In this document: positions 36,068 to 44,521 of the stretch, one piece after another | How the letters are laid out: each line of letters opens with the position of its first letter | Position numbering within the stretch: position 1 is the stretch's first letter | Assembly: GCA_944321015.1 (NCBI GenBank) | Contig: CALUJS010000011.1 | Location: 1 to 63,028, forward strand | Origin: an uncultured Phocaeicola sp. | GTDB lineage: Bacteria > Bacteroidota > Bacteroidia > Bacteroidales > Bacteroidaceae | Length of the DNA stretch: 63,028 nt | Direction of reading: 5' to 3' | The notes under the pieces: generated by a model | The model's database searches: none | What the model was told of the DNA's origin: nothing | The model's input: only the letters and a program-made list of their open reading frames with translations | Position numbers and translations under genes: made by a program

Positions 36068-36685
36068 ATGAATCAACAATATTCCTCCGCCTTGCTGGAG
36101 AAGGCCGTAAACGAATTCTCCAAGTTGCCCGGCATCGGACGCAAGACAGCCATGCGGCTGGTGCTCCATCTGTTGCGGCAGGACGATGCCATGGTGGAAG
36201 CATTTGCCGACGCGCTGGTCACCCTCAAACACGAAGTGAAATACTGCAAGGTCTGCCATAACATCTCGGACACGGAGACATGCCGCCTGTGCAGCAATCC
36301 GCAGCGCGACGCCTCCACCATCTGCGTGGTGGAAAACATCCAGGACGTGATGGCCGTGGAGAACACCCAGCAGTTTCGCGGGCTCTATCACGTGTTGGGA
36401 GGAGTCATATCGCCCATGGACGGCATCGGACCTTCGGACCTGGAAATCGACAGTCTGGTACGCCGCGTCGAAGAAGGCGGAGTGAGCGAGGTCATTCTGG
36501 CCCTCAGCTCGACCATGGAGGGCGACACGACCAACTTCTACATCTTCCGCAAGCTCTCGAAATTCGACGTCAAGCTCAGCATCATCGCCCGGGGCATTTC
36601 CGTGGGCGACGAACTGGAATATGCCGACGAGGTGACGCTGGGACGCTCCATCGTCAACCGCACCCCGTTCAACGGGACAAACTAA
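36068..36685 (+). CDS. recR: Recombination mediator RecR
   Basis: A 205-residue RecF-pathway protein. The helix-hairpin-helix ([17 protein letters not shown]), the four-Cys zinc finger ([16 protein letters not shown]) and the Toprim domain ([28 protein letters not shown]) are all present. It clamps DNA with RecO to load RecA. Full length. Confidence 0.97.
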   Translation: MNQQYSSALLEKAVNEFSKLPGIGRKTAMRLVLHLLRQDDAMVEAFADALVTLKHEVKYCKVCHNISDTETCRLCSNPQRDASTICVVENIQDVMAVENTQQFRGLYHVLGGVISPMDGIGPSDLEIDSLVRRVEEGGVSEVILALSSTMEGDTTNFYIFRKLSKFDVKLSIIARGISVGDELEYADEVTLGRSIVNRTPFNGTN

Positions 36686-36699
36686 ACACGCCTTGTCTT

Positions 36700-37161
36700 A
36701 TGAAAGAAATCAAGAAATGGACACGCCGCATGCAGGCCGAATATGCCTTGCTGTGGCTGACAGCCCTGGCAATCGCGGCCGCATTCGAATGCGGCTGGTG
36801 TGAAGAAGGCGCCTTGCTCGGCCGTCCCCGCGCCGAGTTCGCGCTCGAAACCGCATCCATCCTGCTGACCCTGGGCCTCATCCCCACGGCCCTCCGCCTG
36901 TTCGGTCGGCGCGTAAACGCCCTGCGCGACCTGCCTCTGCGGACCGCGCTGAAGGCCTACCACCGCCGGAATCTGGCGCGACTGGCCCTGCTGGCCATCC
37001 CCATCTGGGGAAACCTGATGCTTTATTACGCCACGATGAACAGCATCGGCGGACTCTGCGCCCTGGTGAGCGGCATCGCTGCCTTGTTCTGCGTGCCCGG
37101 CACCCGACGCCTGATGAACGAACTTGAAATCACAAACAATGAGGAACCAAACATTATGTAA
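36700..37161 (+). CDS. Small polytopic membrane protein
   Basis: A 153-residue protein with about four hydrophobic segments (ALLWLTALAIAAAFE, ASILLTLGLIPTALRLF, LARLALLAIPIWGNLMLYY, GGLCALVSGIAALFC). The start at 36700, 14 bases after the recR stop, gives MKEIKKWTRRM. I recognise no family. It overlaps the GNAT gene by 23 bases, so the two are coupled. Confidence 0.7.
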   Translation: MKEIKKWTRRMQAEYALLWLTALAIAAAFECGWCEEGALLGRPRAEFALETASILLTLGLIPTALRLFGRRVNALRDLPLRTALKAYHRRNLARLALLAIPIWGNLMLYYATMNSIGGLCALVSGIAALFCVPGTRRLMNELEITNNEEPNIM

Positions 37162-37690
37162 CGAGCGCATCACCCTGCGCGCCCCCGAGCCGGAGGACCT
37201 GGAGGTGATGTATCGCATGGAAAGCCAACCCGAAATGTGGGCCGTGAGCAACACCACGGTGCCCTACTCGCGCTACGTGTTGCGCCAATACATCGAAAAC
37301 TGCCGCAACGACATCTATGCCGACCGCGAACTGCGCCTCATGATACAGCCCGCCGGCCGCACCGAAGCGGTCGGCAACGTCGACCTCGTCGACTTCAACC
37401 CCTTGCACGGACGTGCCGAGGTGGGCATCGCCATTTTGGAAGAATATCGCAGGAAAGGATACGCGGGCGAAGCGCTGCGGCTGCTCGCCGGATATGCCTT
37501 TCACACACTCCGCCTGCACCAGCTCTACGCCTATGTGACTTGCGACAACGAGGCCTCGCTGGCTCTGTTCGAGTCATGCGGCTTCACCCGGAAGGTCGCG
37601 CTGAAACAATGGTTTTACAACGAGGGGGACTATCAGGACGCCTACCTGCTGCAATGCATGGGCGCGGACTACCGTCTCCGCCTGAAGTAA
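37139..37690 (+). CDS. GNAT-family acetyltransferase (RimJ/RimL-like)
   Basis: A 183-residue acetyl-CoA-dependent transferase. ITLRAPEPEDLEVMYRMESQ opens the fold. The acetyl-CoA loop is in EYRRKGYAGEALRLLAGYAF, and NEASLALFESCGFTRKV closes it. The acceptor could be a protein N-terminus or a small amine. I use ATG 37139 and not the in-frame TTG at 37124. Its end overlaps the convergent gene by 22 bases. Confidence 0.88.
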   Translation: MRNQTLCNERITLRAPEPEDLEVMYRMESQPEMWAVSNTTVPYSRYVLRQYIENCRNDIYADRELRLMIQPAGRTEAVGNVDLVDFNPLHGRAEVGIAILEEYRRKGYAGEALRLLAGYAFHTLRLHQLYAYVTCDNEASLALFESCGFTRKVALKQWFYNEGDYQDAYLLQCMGADYRLRLK

Positions 37691-37938
37691 CCGCGCACGC
37701 GGCGCATCAGCCTCATGCCCGTCATCACGCCGTCGACCACGGCCATGCCCGAGTTGACCGAGTTCATGATCAGCTCAATCTTGTTGGCCGCCTTCACCGG
37801 AGCAAACAATTCGGTGGCCGAAGCCTGCATGTTCTGCTTCTGCTCTTTAATCCGGCGGCGAATCTCAATCTTTTGCCGGGTAATCTCCTCCAAGGTCACC
37901 CCGGCATTCGTGCGTGTAGTCGTGCTCATGTCTTTCAT
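37669..37938 (-). CDS. Small basic protein of the holin-like trio
   Basis: An 89-residue protein, helical and basic, ending RGYFRRRR, with a short hydrophobic patch (residues about 60-75). The ATG overlaps the stop of the upstream holin-like gene (TAATG), and its 3' end overlaps the GNAT gene by 22 bases. Unrecognised. It is supported by the coupling and by conserved-looking composition. Confidence 0.6.
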   Translation of the reverse strand: MKDMSTTTRTNAGVTLEEITRQKIEIRRRIKEQKQNMQASATELFAPVKAANKIELIMNSVNSGMAVVDGVMTGMRLMRRVRGYFRRRR

Positions 37939-38309
37939 TACTCTTTATCGGGTTCGTCGGTATTCGAAAACAAATTGGCCATGAAGCGGACCAACGGCTG
38001 AACGATGAGCCGCTTGCGGCATACGTACACCAGCAGCATCAACACCAGCAGGATGCCCGTGATGATGGCAAAACTCACCGTCAGTCCGCCCACATGGGGA
38101 GCCATGATGTAAGCAAAGCTGAACGACAGATAAAACAAAGCCATCATGCCCAGGATGATGCCCACGACAATGAGAATCAACGTGGAGGACAACACCGTCA
38201 GCTTTTCAATCAGTTCCAGACGCACATATTCCTTTTGCAGCAGGATGTATTTCCTGCACTCCGCAAAAAGCTGGCTCAGACTTTCAATACTCTTATCGTT
38301 CGCAAACAT
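37938..38309 (-). CDS. Holin-like superfamily (DUF1469) membrane protein
   Basis: A 123-residue protein with an amphipathic N-terminal helix (SLSQLFAECRKYILLQKEYVRLELIEKL, cited in parts as SLSQLFAECRKY) and two TM segments (about 41-63 and 74-96). It matches the phage-holin-III-like DUF1469 family that is common as a chromosomal gene beside YtxH. Membrane-stress role suspected, not proven. Nothing else phage-like is nearby. Confidence 0.75.
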   Translation of the reverse strand: MFANDKSIESLSQLFAECRKYILLQKEYVRLELIEKLTVLSSTLILIVVGIILGMMALFYLSFSFAYIMAPHVGGLTVSFAIITGILLVLMLLVYVCRKRLIVQPLVRFMANLFSNTDEPDKE

Positions 38310-38440
38310 AACGGCTATACTTTAAAATCGTGGGAAGAGAAAAAACGGGATAAAAACTGCCATACCCGACTCGCTCCATACGGCAGACGCCACATGAACG
38401 GAATCAGGCATGACAATCAGACAAAGGATGGAGGATGCGG

Positions 38441-38647
38441 TTATTCTCCATCATTCTTCACTTCAGATGCAATTTCATCCACCAAATCGTTCAACTGCTG
38501 ACGATCGAGCTTGATGCCTCTCTTGCGAAGAGCCTCCGCAATGCGTTGACGGGTGTCTTCACCTTTCTCGGGAGCGAACAGAATGCCACATGCGGCACCA
38601 ACCACAGCTCCACCGAGGAATGCTGCCAAAATACTTAAACTTTTCAT
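38441..38647 (-). CDS. YtxH-type small membrane protein
   Basis: A 68-residue protein with one N-terminal TM (ILAAFLGGAVVGAACGILFA) and a charged helical tail (EKGEDTRQRIAEALRKRGIK), as in YtxH/general stress proteins. I start it at 38647 because a longer frame would begin upstream of the promoter box. First gene of the YtxH-holin-like-basic protein trio. Confidence 0.82.
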   Translation of the reverse strand: MKSLSILAAFLGGAVVGAACGILFAPEKGEDTRQRIAEALRKRGIKLDRQQLNDLVDEIASEVKNDGE

Positions 38648-38677
38648 ATCGTTAGGTTTTAAAATTAAGTTCAAAGG

Positions 38678-38685
38678 CAAATATA
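38678..38685 (-). promoter_or_regulatory. -7 element (TATATTTG) of the YtxH trio
   Basis: A perfect match on the minus strand, 30 nt before the YtxH ATG. Confidence 0.6.
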
Positions 38686-38747
38686 CAATCATTCTGCGAA
38701 TAAAACGAATCCCCGTCCCATTATTTTTCGACAAAAAGCAATTTGAA

Positions 38748-38835
38748 CACCCGTTTGAGCGTCCATATCCACAGGCACGAGCGGATATATGGACGCTGCG
38801 GAGCGGACATATGCCCGCTCACGTCCCGCCATATT
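38748..38835. repeat. 22-bp dyad tandem array, site 5 (4 units plus a degenerate fifth)
   Basis: CATATC at 38764, TATATG at 38786, CATATG at 38808 and CATATT at 38830, all 22 bp apart. Both GCGTCCATAT and ATATGGACGC occur within this one site, showing the dyad nature of the unit. It is the only array lying in a divergent promoter region. Confidence 0.85.
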
Positions 38836-38912
38836 GGCGCTGAAGCGGCCGTCCGAATGACGGCATTCATCCCCATGAAACCGGATTGCCGCCCGATTGG
38901 AGTCAGAAAAAA

Positions 38913-38943
38913 TTGCACCCTCGCAAAACAAATCGTACTTTTG
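38913..38943 (+). promoter_or_regulatory. Promoter of the TIR-Sel1 gene (TTG-N20-TACTTTTG)
   Basis: TTG at 38913-38915 and TACTTTTG at 38936-38943 are exactly 20 nt apart. The ATG is 32 nt further on. Confidence 0.7.
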
Positions 38944-38975
38944 TGACCACTAAAAACGCAACTACCGCATCCATT

Positions 38976-40424
38976 ATGAAATACGACGTTTTCATCAGCT
39001 ACTCCAGCTACGACCAAAAGGTGGCCGAAGGAGTATGCGCCTACCTGGAGCAGCACCACATACGCTGCTTCGTGGCCTACCGCGACATACCGAAAGGCGT
39101 GGTGTGGGCCCGCGCCATCGTGGAGGCCCTCGAAGAGAGCCGCATGATGGTTATCGTGTTCTCCGAAAACTTCAACCGCTCCGAGCAGGTCGACCGCGAA
39201 ATCGAGCTGGCCTCCGAAGACCACATGCCCATCCTGACGTTCCGCATAGCCGACGACGCCTTCCGTGGCGCAAAGAAATACTACCTGAAGAACCTGAACT
39301 GGATAGACGCTTTTCCGCAACCGGAACGCTGCTTCGGCGAACTGTGCAAGAACGTGAAACAACTGTTGGGCATCGACGAAGAAAAGGAGACCTCTGAACC
39401 GGAGGACGCGCAGACACTGTACGAGCGGGGCGAAAGCTATTACTACGGCGAGGGCGTAACGCAAGATTACGCTGAAGCCGTGCGATGGTACCGCAAAGCA
39501 GCGGAATTAGGACATGCCCAAGCACAAAACGACTTAGGATACTGCTATGATAACGGACAAGGCGTGACGAAAAATTATGCAGAAGCCGTGAAATGGTACC
39601 GCAAAGCAGCCGAACAAGGATATTACGCCGCACAGTACAGTCTGGGAAACTGCTACAACAACGGACAAGGCGTGACACAAAATCATGCCGAAGCTGTAAA
39701 ATGGTTCCGCAAAGCGGCGGAACAAGGATATGACGCCGCACAGAACGACTTAGGATACAGCTATCTCTATGGAGAAGGAGTAGCACAAAATTATGCCGAA
39801 GCCGTAAAATGGTTCCGCAAAGCAGCCGAACAAGGAGATGCAGACGCACAGTACAACTTAGGATTCTGCTACAAAAACGGGAAAGGCGTAGCACAAAATT
39901 ATACAGAAGCAGCAAAATGGTTCCGCAAAGCGGCAGAACAAGGCCAAATCCTAGCACAGAATAACTTAGGATACTGCTATAATAACGGACAAGGCGTGAC
40001 ACAAAATTATGCTGAAGCCGTAAAATGGTACCGCAAAGCGGCAGAACAAGGATATAACGCTGCACAGTACAACTTGGGATGCTGTTACAAATACGGAGAA
40101 GGCGTAACGAAAAATCTTGCCGAAGCCGTAAAGTGGTACCGCAAAGCGGCGGAACAAGGCGATGATGCCGCACAAAACAGCTTAGGATACTGCTATATCA
40201 ATGGAGATGGTGTACCGCAAAATCCTACCGAAGCAACAAAGTGGTTTCGCAAAGCGGCGGAACAAGGACACGCCTCTGCGCAGTACAACTTGGGCTACTG
40301 CTATAATAACGGACAAGGCGTAACGAAAAACCATGCCGAAGCCGTAAAGTGGTACCGCAAAGCAGCCGAACAAGGAGATACAGACGCACTCGAAGCATTA
40401 AAGAAACTAGGCGAAACCCTATAA
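38976..40424 (+). CDS. TIR domain fused to nine Sel1 repeats
   Basis: A 482-residue soluble protein. Residues 1-135 form a TIR domain (KYDVFISYSSYDQKVAEGVC, AYRDIPKG, SRMMVIVFSENF). SEQVDREIELA places E75 where the catalytic NADase glutamate of SARM1-type TIRs sits. From about residue 142 to the end are nine 36-residue Sel1 (TPR-like) repeats of the pattern AEAVKWYRKAAEQG. Sel1 arrays bind partner proteins, so a ligand-controlled NAD-cleaving or signalling role is an inference. No defence genes lie beside it. I use ATG 38976 because it follows the promoter. Confidence 0.9.
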   Translation: MKYDVFISYSSYDQKVAEGVCAYLEQHHIRCFVAYRDIPKGVVWARAIVEALEESRMMVIVFSENFNRSEQVDREIELASEDHMPILTFRIADDAFRGAKKYYLKNLNWIDAFPQPERCFGELCKNVKQLLGIDEEKETSEPEDAQTLYERGESYYYGEGVTQDYAEAVRWYRKAAELGHAQAQNDLGYCYDNGQGVTKNYAEAVKWYRKAAEQGYYAAQYSLGNCYNNGQGVTQNHAEAVKWFRKAAEQGYDAAQNDLGYSYLYGEGVAQNYAEAVKWFRKAAEQGDADAQYNLGFCYKNGKGVAQNYTEAAKWFRKAAEQGQILAQNNLGYCYNNGQGVTQNYAEAVKWYRKAAEQGYNAAQYNLGCCYKYGEGVTKNLAEAVKWYRKAAEQGDDAAQNSLGYCYINGDGVPQNPTEATKWFRKAAEQGHASAQYNLGYCYNNGQGVTKNHAEAVKWYRKAAEQGDTDALEALKKLGETL

Positions 40425-40428
40425 TTCA

Positions 40429-40470
40429 CCAGAATTAGGGGCGGACCGACGTGTCCGCCCCTAATTCTGG
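40429..40470. repeat. Perfect 17-bp-stem palindrome
   Basis: The arms 40429-40445 and 40454-40470 are exact complements (AATTAGGGGCGGA and its partner at the core), with an 8-nt loop CCGACGTG. It begins 4 bases after the TIR-Sel1 stop. No T tract follows, so it is more like a dispersed palindromic repeat than a terminator. Confidence 0.75.
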
Positions 40471-40513
40471 TTCGAATGACACAGGTAGACTGAGACATCG
40501 CGCCCCTTGCAGC

Positions 40514-40535
40514 GGGCAGACACGCCGGTCTGCCC
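40514..40535. repeat. Second palindrome, GGGCAGAC stem
   Basis: GGGCAGAC at 40514-40521 pairs with 40528-40535 over ACGCCG. Its arrangement (GGGC-GAC stem, short loop with CG) resembles the first palindrome 44 bp upstream, and both look like one repeat family. Confidence 0.65.
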
Positions 40536-40637
40536 TACAAACCAAACGAAACCCGATACGAATGCCCGTCCGCGCCTTATTCTCACGATTATCACCGATT
40601 TTTCGCGCAAAATCCGCTCACTCTTAAGAAATAGTGT

Positions 40638-40645
40638 TATTTTTG
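40638..40645 (+). promoter_or_regulatory. -7 element (TATTTTTG) of the SPOR gene
   Basis: A perfect TAnnTTTG match, 56 nt before ATG 40702 and 26 nt before the alternative ATG 40672. Confidence 0.5.
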
Positions 40646-40701
40646 CCCGAAAAATCGGCATACGCGTCAGAATGAAATCTAAAACTCTATATTTAACGAC
40701 A

Positions 40702-41217
40702 ATGAAAAGCTATTTGATTTTGGGAGCAGGCTTATGCCTGGCCATGATGTTCGGTTCCTGCAAATCGAGCGAAAGTGCTTACAAGAAAGCATACGAAAAA
40801 GCAAAACAGCAAGAGTTGGCCCAGCCGCAAGTGAGCGAGCCCGTTGAAGTGGCTCCGGTGGTGAGCACCCCGGTAGTGACCACACCCGTCACCACGCCGG
40901 CCACAACCACCACCCCGACCAATCTGTCGGTGCGCGAAGAAAAAGTGACGCTGGTCAACGGCGACGGCCTGAAGGCATACAGCGTGGTATGCGGCAGCTT
41001 CGTGGAGCAACCCCGCGCCGAAGCCCTGAAGGACTGGTTGGCCCAAGAGGGCTACAGCGCCATCATCGTGAAGAACGTTGACCGCAACATGTTCCGCGTG
41101 GTCGTACAATCGTTCGACGACAAAATCCAGGCAGCCCAGGCCCGCGACGCGTTCAAGGCCAAATATCCCAACCGCACGGACTTCCAAGGCGCATGGCTGT
41201 TGTATAACATCCACTAA
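40702..41217 (+). CDS. SPOR-domain lipoprotein
   Basis: A 171-residue protein with lipobox MMFGSC (Cys at about residue 20), a proline/threonine/valine-rich linker (TPVVTTPVTTPATTTTP) and a C-terminal SPOR domain (about 90-168, AYSVVCGSFVEQPRAEALKD). SPOR domains bind denuded glycan at the division site. An in-frame ATG at 40672 adds ten residues. The later start gives a cleaner signal peptide. Confidence 0.88.
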   Translation: MKSYLILGAGLCLAMMFGSCKSSESAYKKAYEKAKQQELAQPQVSEPVEVAPVVSTPVVTTPVTTPATTTTPTNLSVREEKVTLVNGDGLKAYSVVCGSFVEQPRAEALKDWLAQEGYSAIIVKNVDRNMFRVVVQSFDDKIQAAQARDAFKAKYPNRTDFQGAWLLYNIH

Positions 41218-41258
41218 GCCGTCTTTCCCTGCGAGATTTTGCATAAACATAATTTGAA

Positions 41259-41303
41259 GCAGCAACGGGCCAACACAGACACACCCCGTTGCTGCTGTTT
41301 TAT
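41259..41303 (+). terminator. Terminator of the SPOR gene
   Basis: GCAGCAACGGG at 41259-41269 pairs with 41285-41295, followed by TGTTTTATT. Confidence 0.75.
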
Positions 41304-41385
41304 TGCCGGCCCTCAAAGCACAAGCCACAAACACATTTTACAGCTTTTTTGCCTTTTGACAGCATCATACTTCGCCATTATTACT

Positions 41386-41393
41386 TACTTTTG
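41386..41393 (+). promoter_or_regulatory. -7 element (TACTTTTG) of ruvX
   Basis: A perfect match ending only 9 nt before the ATG at 41403, implying a leader of a few bases. Confidence 0.6.
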
Positions 41394-41402
41394 CAACCAA
41401 TT

Positions 41403-41819
41403 ATGAGCAGGATTGTAGCCATTGATTACGGCCGGAAACGCACGGGCATCGCCGTGAGCGACCCGTTGCAAATCATTGCCAACGGGCTGACCACCGTGCC
41501 CACCCACGAACTGTTCGACTTCCTGATGAACTACGTGAAACGTGAAGCGGTGGAACGCATCGTCATCGGCCTTCCCAAGCAGATGAACAATCAGCCGTCG
41601 GAAAGCATGCAATACATCACCCCGTTCGTCAACCGCCTGCGCAAGGCGCTGCCGGACATGCCCATAGAGTTTGTCGACGAACGCTTCACCTCCGTGCTGG
41701 CCCATCAGGCCATGCTCGACGGCGGTCTGAAGAAGAAAGACCGGCAAAACAAGGCTCTGGTGGACGAAATCAGCGCGACCATCATACTGCAATCCTATCT
41801 GGAATCAAAAAGAATATAA
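41403..41819 (+). CDS. ruvX: RuvX/YqgF-family RNase H-fold nuclease
   Basis: A 138-residue RNase H-fold protein that opens RIVAIDYGRKRTGIAVSDPL, with the later VDERFTSVLAHQAM and the ending KALVDEISATIILQSYLES. Family members act in 16S rRNA 5' maturation and were proposed as Holliday junction resolvases. It is 11 bases ahead of def. Confidence 0.92.
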   Translation: MSRIVAIDYGRKRTGIAVSDPLQIIANGLTTVPTHELFDFLMNYVKREAVERIVIGLPKQMNNQPSESMQYITPFVNRLRKALPDMPIEFVDERFTSVLAHQAMLDGGLKKKDRQNKALVDEISATIILQSYLESKRI

Positions 41820-41830
41820 ACACAACAACC

Positions 41831-42385
41831 ATGATATTACCTATTTACACACTGGGACAACCCGTACTGAGAAAAGTAGCCGAAGAGATAACGCCCGAAT
41901 ATCCGGACATCAAAGAGCTGTTGGCCAACATGTTCGAGACCATGAGCAAGGCCGACGGCGTGGGACTGGCAGCTCCCCAGGTGGGACTCTCCATCCGCGT
42001 GTTCGTCATCGACCTTGATTGCCTGTCGGAGGAGTTTCCCGAATACAAAGGCTTCCGCAAAGCCTTCATCAACCCCGAAATCCTGGAACTGGGCGGCGAG
42101 GAAGAAACCATCGAGGAAGGCTGTCTGAGTCTGCCCGGCGTGCACGAGAGCGTGAAACGCATGAACAGAGTGCACATGCGCTATCTCGACGAGAACTTTG
42201 CGGAACACGACGAATGGATTGAAGGCTATGAAGCCCGCGTGGTGCAACACGAGTATGACCACCTGGACGGCAAAGTGTTTGTCGACCGCATCTCGGCCCT
42301 CCGCCGCCAGCTCATCAAAGGAAAGCTGAACGCCCTGTTGAAAGGGAAAGCCCACTGCACCTACAAAGTAAAAACGCCCCGATAA
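41831..42385 (+). CDS. def: Peptide deformylase
   Basis: A 184-residue metalloenzyme that removes the N-formyl group from new proteins. All three motifs are intact: GVGLAAPQVG, EEGCLSLPG (Cys ligand) and QHEYDHLDG (two His ligands and Glu). Co-directional with ruvX and the TPR gene. Confidence 0.97.
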   Translation: MILPIYTLGQPVLRKVAEEITPEYPDIKELLANMFETMSKADGVGLAAPQVGLSIRVFVIDLDCLSEEFPEYKGFRKAFINPEILELGGEEETIEEGCLSLPGVHESVKRMNRVHMRYLDENFAEHDEWIEGYEARVVQHEYDHLDGKVFVDRISALRRQLIKGKLNALLKGKAHCTYKVKTPR

Positions 42386-42417
42386 CTCCACATCGCCCTA
42401 TACCTTATTATATATAG

Positions 42418-44439
42418 ATGATACGCCGACTCCTCATCGCATTGCTATGCTGCCTGCCCGGATGGGCGGGCGCCCAAATCAATACCGACCGTGTGATGGC
42501 CATCGCACGCAATGCCTTGTTTTATGAGGACTACGTGTTGTCCATCCAATACTTCAATCAGGTCATCAGTGCAAAACCCTATCTGTATGAACCCTATTTC
42601 TACAGAGGGATAGCCAAAATAAATCTGGAGGATTTTCAGGGAGCCGAAGCCGACTGCACCAAAGCCATCGATCGAAACCCCTTCATCCCCGGATGCTATC
42701 AGGTGCGCGGCTATGCCCGTATCCGCATGGAGAATGTCGACGGCGCCATCGAGGATTACACCCAGGCGCTGAAGTTCGACCCTGAGAACACGGCCTTGTG
42801 GAACAATCTGGCCCTATGCCGCATGGAAAAGAAGGATTACGAGGGGGCCAAAGAGGACATCAATCGGCTGATATCCCTGGCTCCGCGCGAATCCAACGCC
42901 TACCTGATGCGCGCCGATGTGGCCATACGCCAAAAGGACACCCTGCACGCCGAGCAGGACATTGACAAGGCCATCGAGGTTGATGCCTACAATTCCACGG
43001 TGTGGACTGCCCGAGGCGTACTCCGCCTGCAACAAGGCAAATACAAAGATGCAGAAGAGGACCTCAGCAAGGCCATCCATCTGGCTGTGCGCAATGCCGA
43101 CAATTACATCAACCGCGCCTTGGCTCGTTACCACCAAAACAACCTGCGCGGCGCCATGAGCGATTACGACTTGGCGCTGGAAACCGACCCGAACAACTTT
43201 ATCGGTCACTACAACCGCGGACTGTTGCGTGCCTACGTGGGCGATGACAACCGGGCCATCGAAGATTTCAACTTCGTCATCGAGCAAAACCCCGACGACA
43301 TGATGGCAACATTCAACCGCGGACTGCTGCTCGACAAGACCGGCGACCTGCGGGGAGCCATACGCGATTACTCTACCGTCATAGCGGAATATCCGAACTT
43401 CATGACCGGCTATCACTATCGGGCTGCCGCACGTCGCAAAATCGGCGACCATCGTGGCGCCGAGGAAGACGAGCTCGTCCTGCTCGACAATCAGCTGGAC
43501 CTTTACAACGGGAAAAAGCAGAACGCAAACGACACGAAGGAGAAGACTCGCAAGAAGTCGGACAAGAACATGGAAAACTATGGCAAAATCGTCGTGGCCG
43601 ACAGCGACGACGACACGCCGCGCTACAAAAACGAATACCGGGGACGGGTGCAGGACAAGAATGTACACATCGAATACCGCCCGATGTTCGTTCTGACCTA
43701 TTATGAAAAAGCCGGCAACGTACGTCGCACCATACATTATTATAAATACATCGACGAGCTCAATCACGACTCGCTCTTCGTCAAACCGTTGCTGATAACC
43801 AATGACGAAACGTCCCTCACTGAGCAACAGGCCGACGAACACTTCAAGTGGATTGACGAACACACCGTGGAGTCTGCTCCCGACGAAAAGACAATGGCCA
43901 AGCTGCATTTCTTGCGCGGGCTGGATTTCTATCTACTGCAAGACTTTGAAAACGCCATCAATGACTATACGGCAGCTGTCGTGACCGACGACACATTCAT
44001 GCCGGCGTATTTTGACCGCGCCATTGCCCGCTACAAACATCTGGAATACCGGAAAGCCGAAACAGCCGACGACAAAGCCAACATCATGAAAGCGCTCCCA
44101 ACGACGACATCGGCCACCATCCAAGTGCGCAATGCCGACTACGAGCTGGTGAAAGCCGACTTAGACAAAGTCATCAAGCTGGCTCCCGACTTTGCATATG
44201 CCTACTACAACCGTGCCAACCTGTTTGCCATGCTGGGCGACTATCACGCAGCCATCGCAGACTATAACAAGGTGATAGAACTTGACCCGGGCTTTGCCGA
44301 TGCTTACTACAACCGCGGACTCACCTATGTATATATAGGTAACAACAAACAAGGGATTGCCGACCTGAGCAAGGCCGGAGAATTGGGACTTTTCTCGGCT
44401 TACAACGTCATAAAACGCTTCACCCTGCGCAAAAACTAA
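42418..44439 (+). CDS. Secreted TPR-repeat protein
   Basis: A 673-residue protein with a signal peptide (about 1-19, ending AGAQ). At least twelve TPR units follow, in two blocks (about 40-355 and 500-665), recognisable by repeats such as YYNRGLTYVYIGNNKQGIAD. They are separated by a charged linker (about 365-420) and a non-repeat part. Likely periplasmic or outer-membrane scaffold. Precise role unknown. It follows def by 32 bases. Confidence 0.88.
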   Translation: MIRRLLIALLCCLPGWAGAQINTDRVMAIARNALFYEDYVLSIQYFNQVISAKPYLYEPYFYRGIAKINLEDFQGAEADCTKAIDRNPFIPGCYQVRGYARIRMENVDGAIEDYTQALKFDPENTALWNNLALCRMEKKDYEGAKEDINRLISLAPRESNAYLMRADVAIRQKDTLHAEQDIDKAIEVDAYNSTVWTARGVLRLQQGKYKDAEEDLSKAIHLAVRNADNYINRALARYHQNNLRGAMSDYDLALETDPNNFIGHYNRGLLRAYVGDDNRAIEDFNFVIEQNPDDMMATFNRGLLLDKTGDLRGAIRDYSTVIAEYPNFMTGYHYRAAARRKIGDHRGAEEDELVLLDNQLDLYNGKKQNANDTKEKTRKKSDKNMENYGKIVVADSDDDTPRYKNEYRGRVQDKNVHIEYRPMFVLTYYEKAGNVRRTIHYYKYIDELNHDSLFVKPLLITNDETSLTEQQADEHFKWIDEHTVESAPDEKTMAKLHFLRGLDFYLLQDFENAINDYTAAVVTDDTFMPAYFDRAIARYKHLEYRKAETADDKANIMKALPTTTSATIQVRNADYELVKADLDKVIKLAPDFAYAYYNRANLFAMLGDYHAAIADYNKVIELDPGFADAYYNRGLTYVYIGNNKQGIADLSKAGELGLFSAYNVIKRFTLRKN

Positions 44440-44479
44440 CATTTTAGGAGAAAAACAGCCCATCTCACAAAGAATTCGC

Positions 44480-44487
44480 TAATTTTG
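44480..44487 (+). promoter_or_regulatory. -7 element (TAATTTTG) of thrS
   Basis: A perfect TAnnTTTG match, 34 nt before the ATG at 44522. Confidence 0.55.
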
Positions 44488-44521
44488 TACACCGTAACAA
44501 ATTGGAACAATCCATATAACT

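Larger units (their letters stand above)
38648..38975. other. Divergent intergenic region with 22-bp array
   Basis: 328 bp between the leftward YtxH gene and the rightward TIR-Sel1 gene. It holds promoters on both sides (38678-38685 minus, 38913-38943 plus) with the 22-bp array (38748-38835) between them. Confidence 0.65.

Noticed and set aside
37938..38309. Holin-like gene as sign of a prophage
   Set aside because: DUF1469 genes are common housekeeping-type neighbours of YtxH. No other phage gene is near.
39408..40404. 108-bp tandem DNA repeats as a minisatellite
   Set aside because: The period equals 36 codons and the units encode Sel1 repeats with many silent differences, so protein-level selection explains them.
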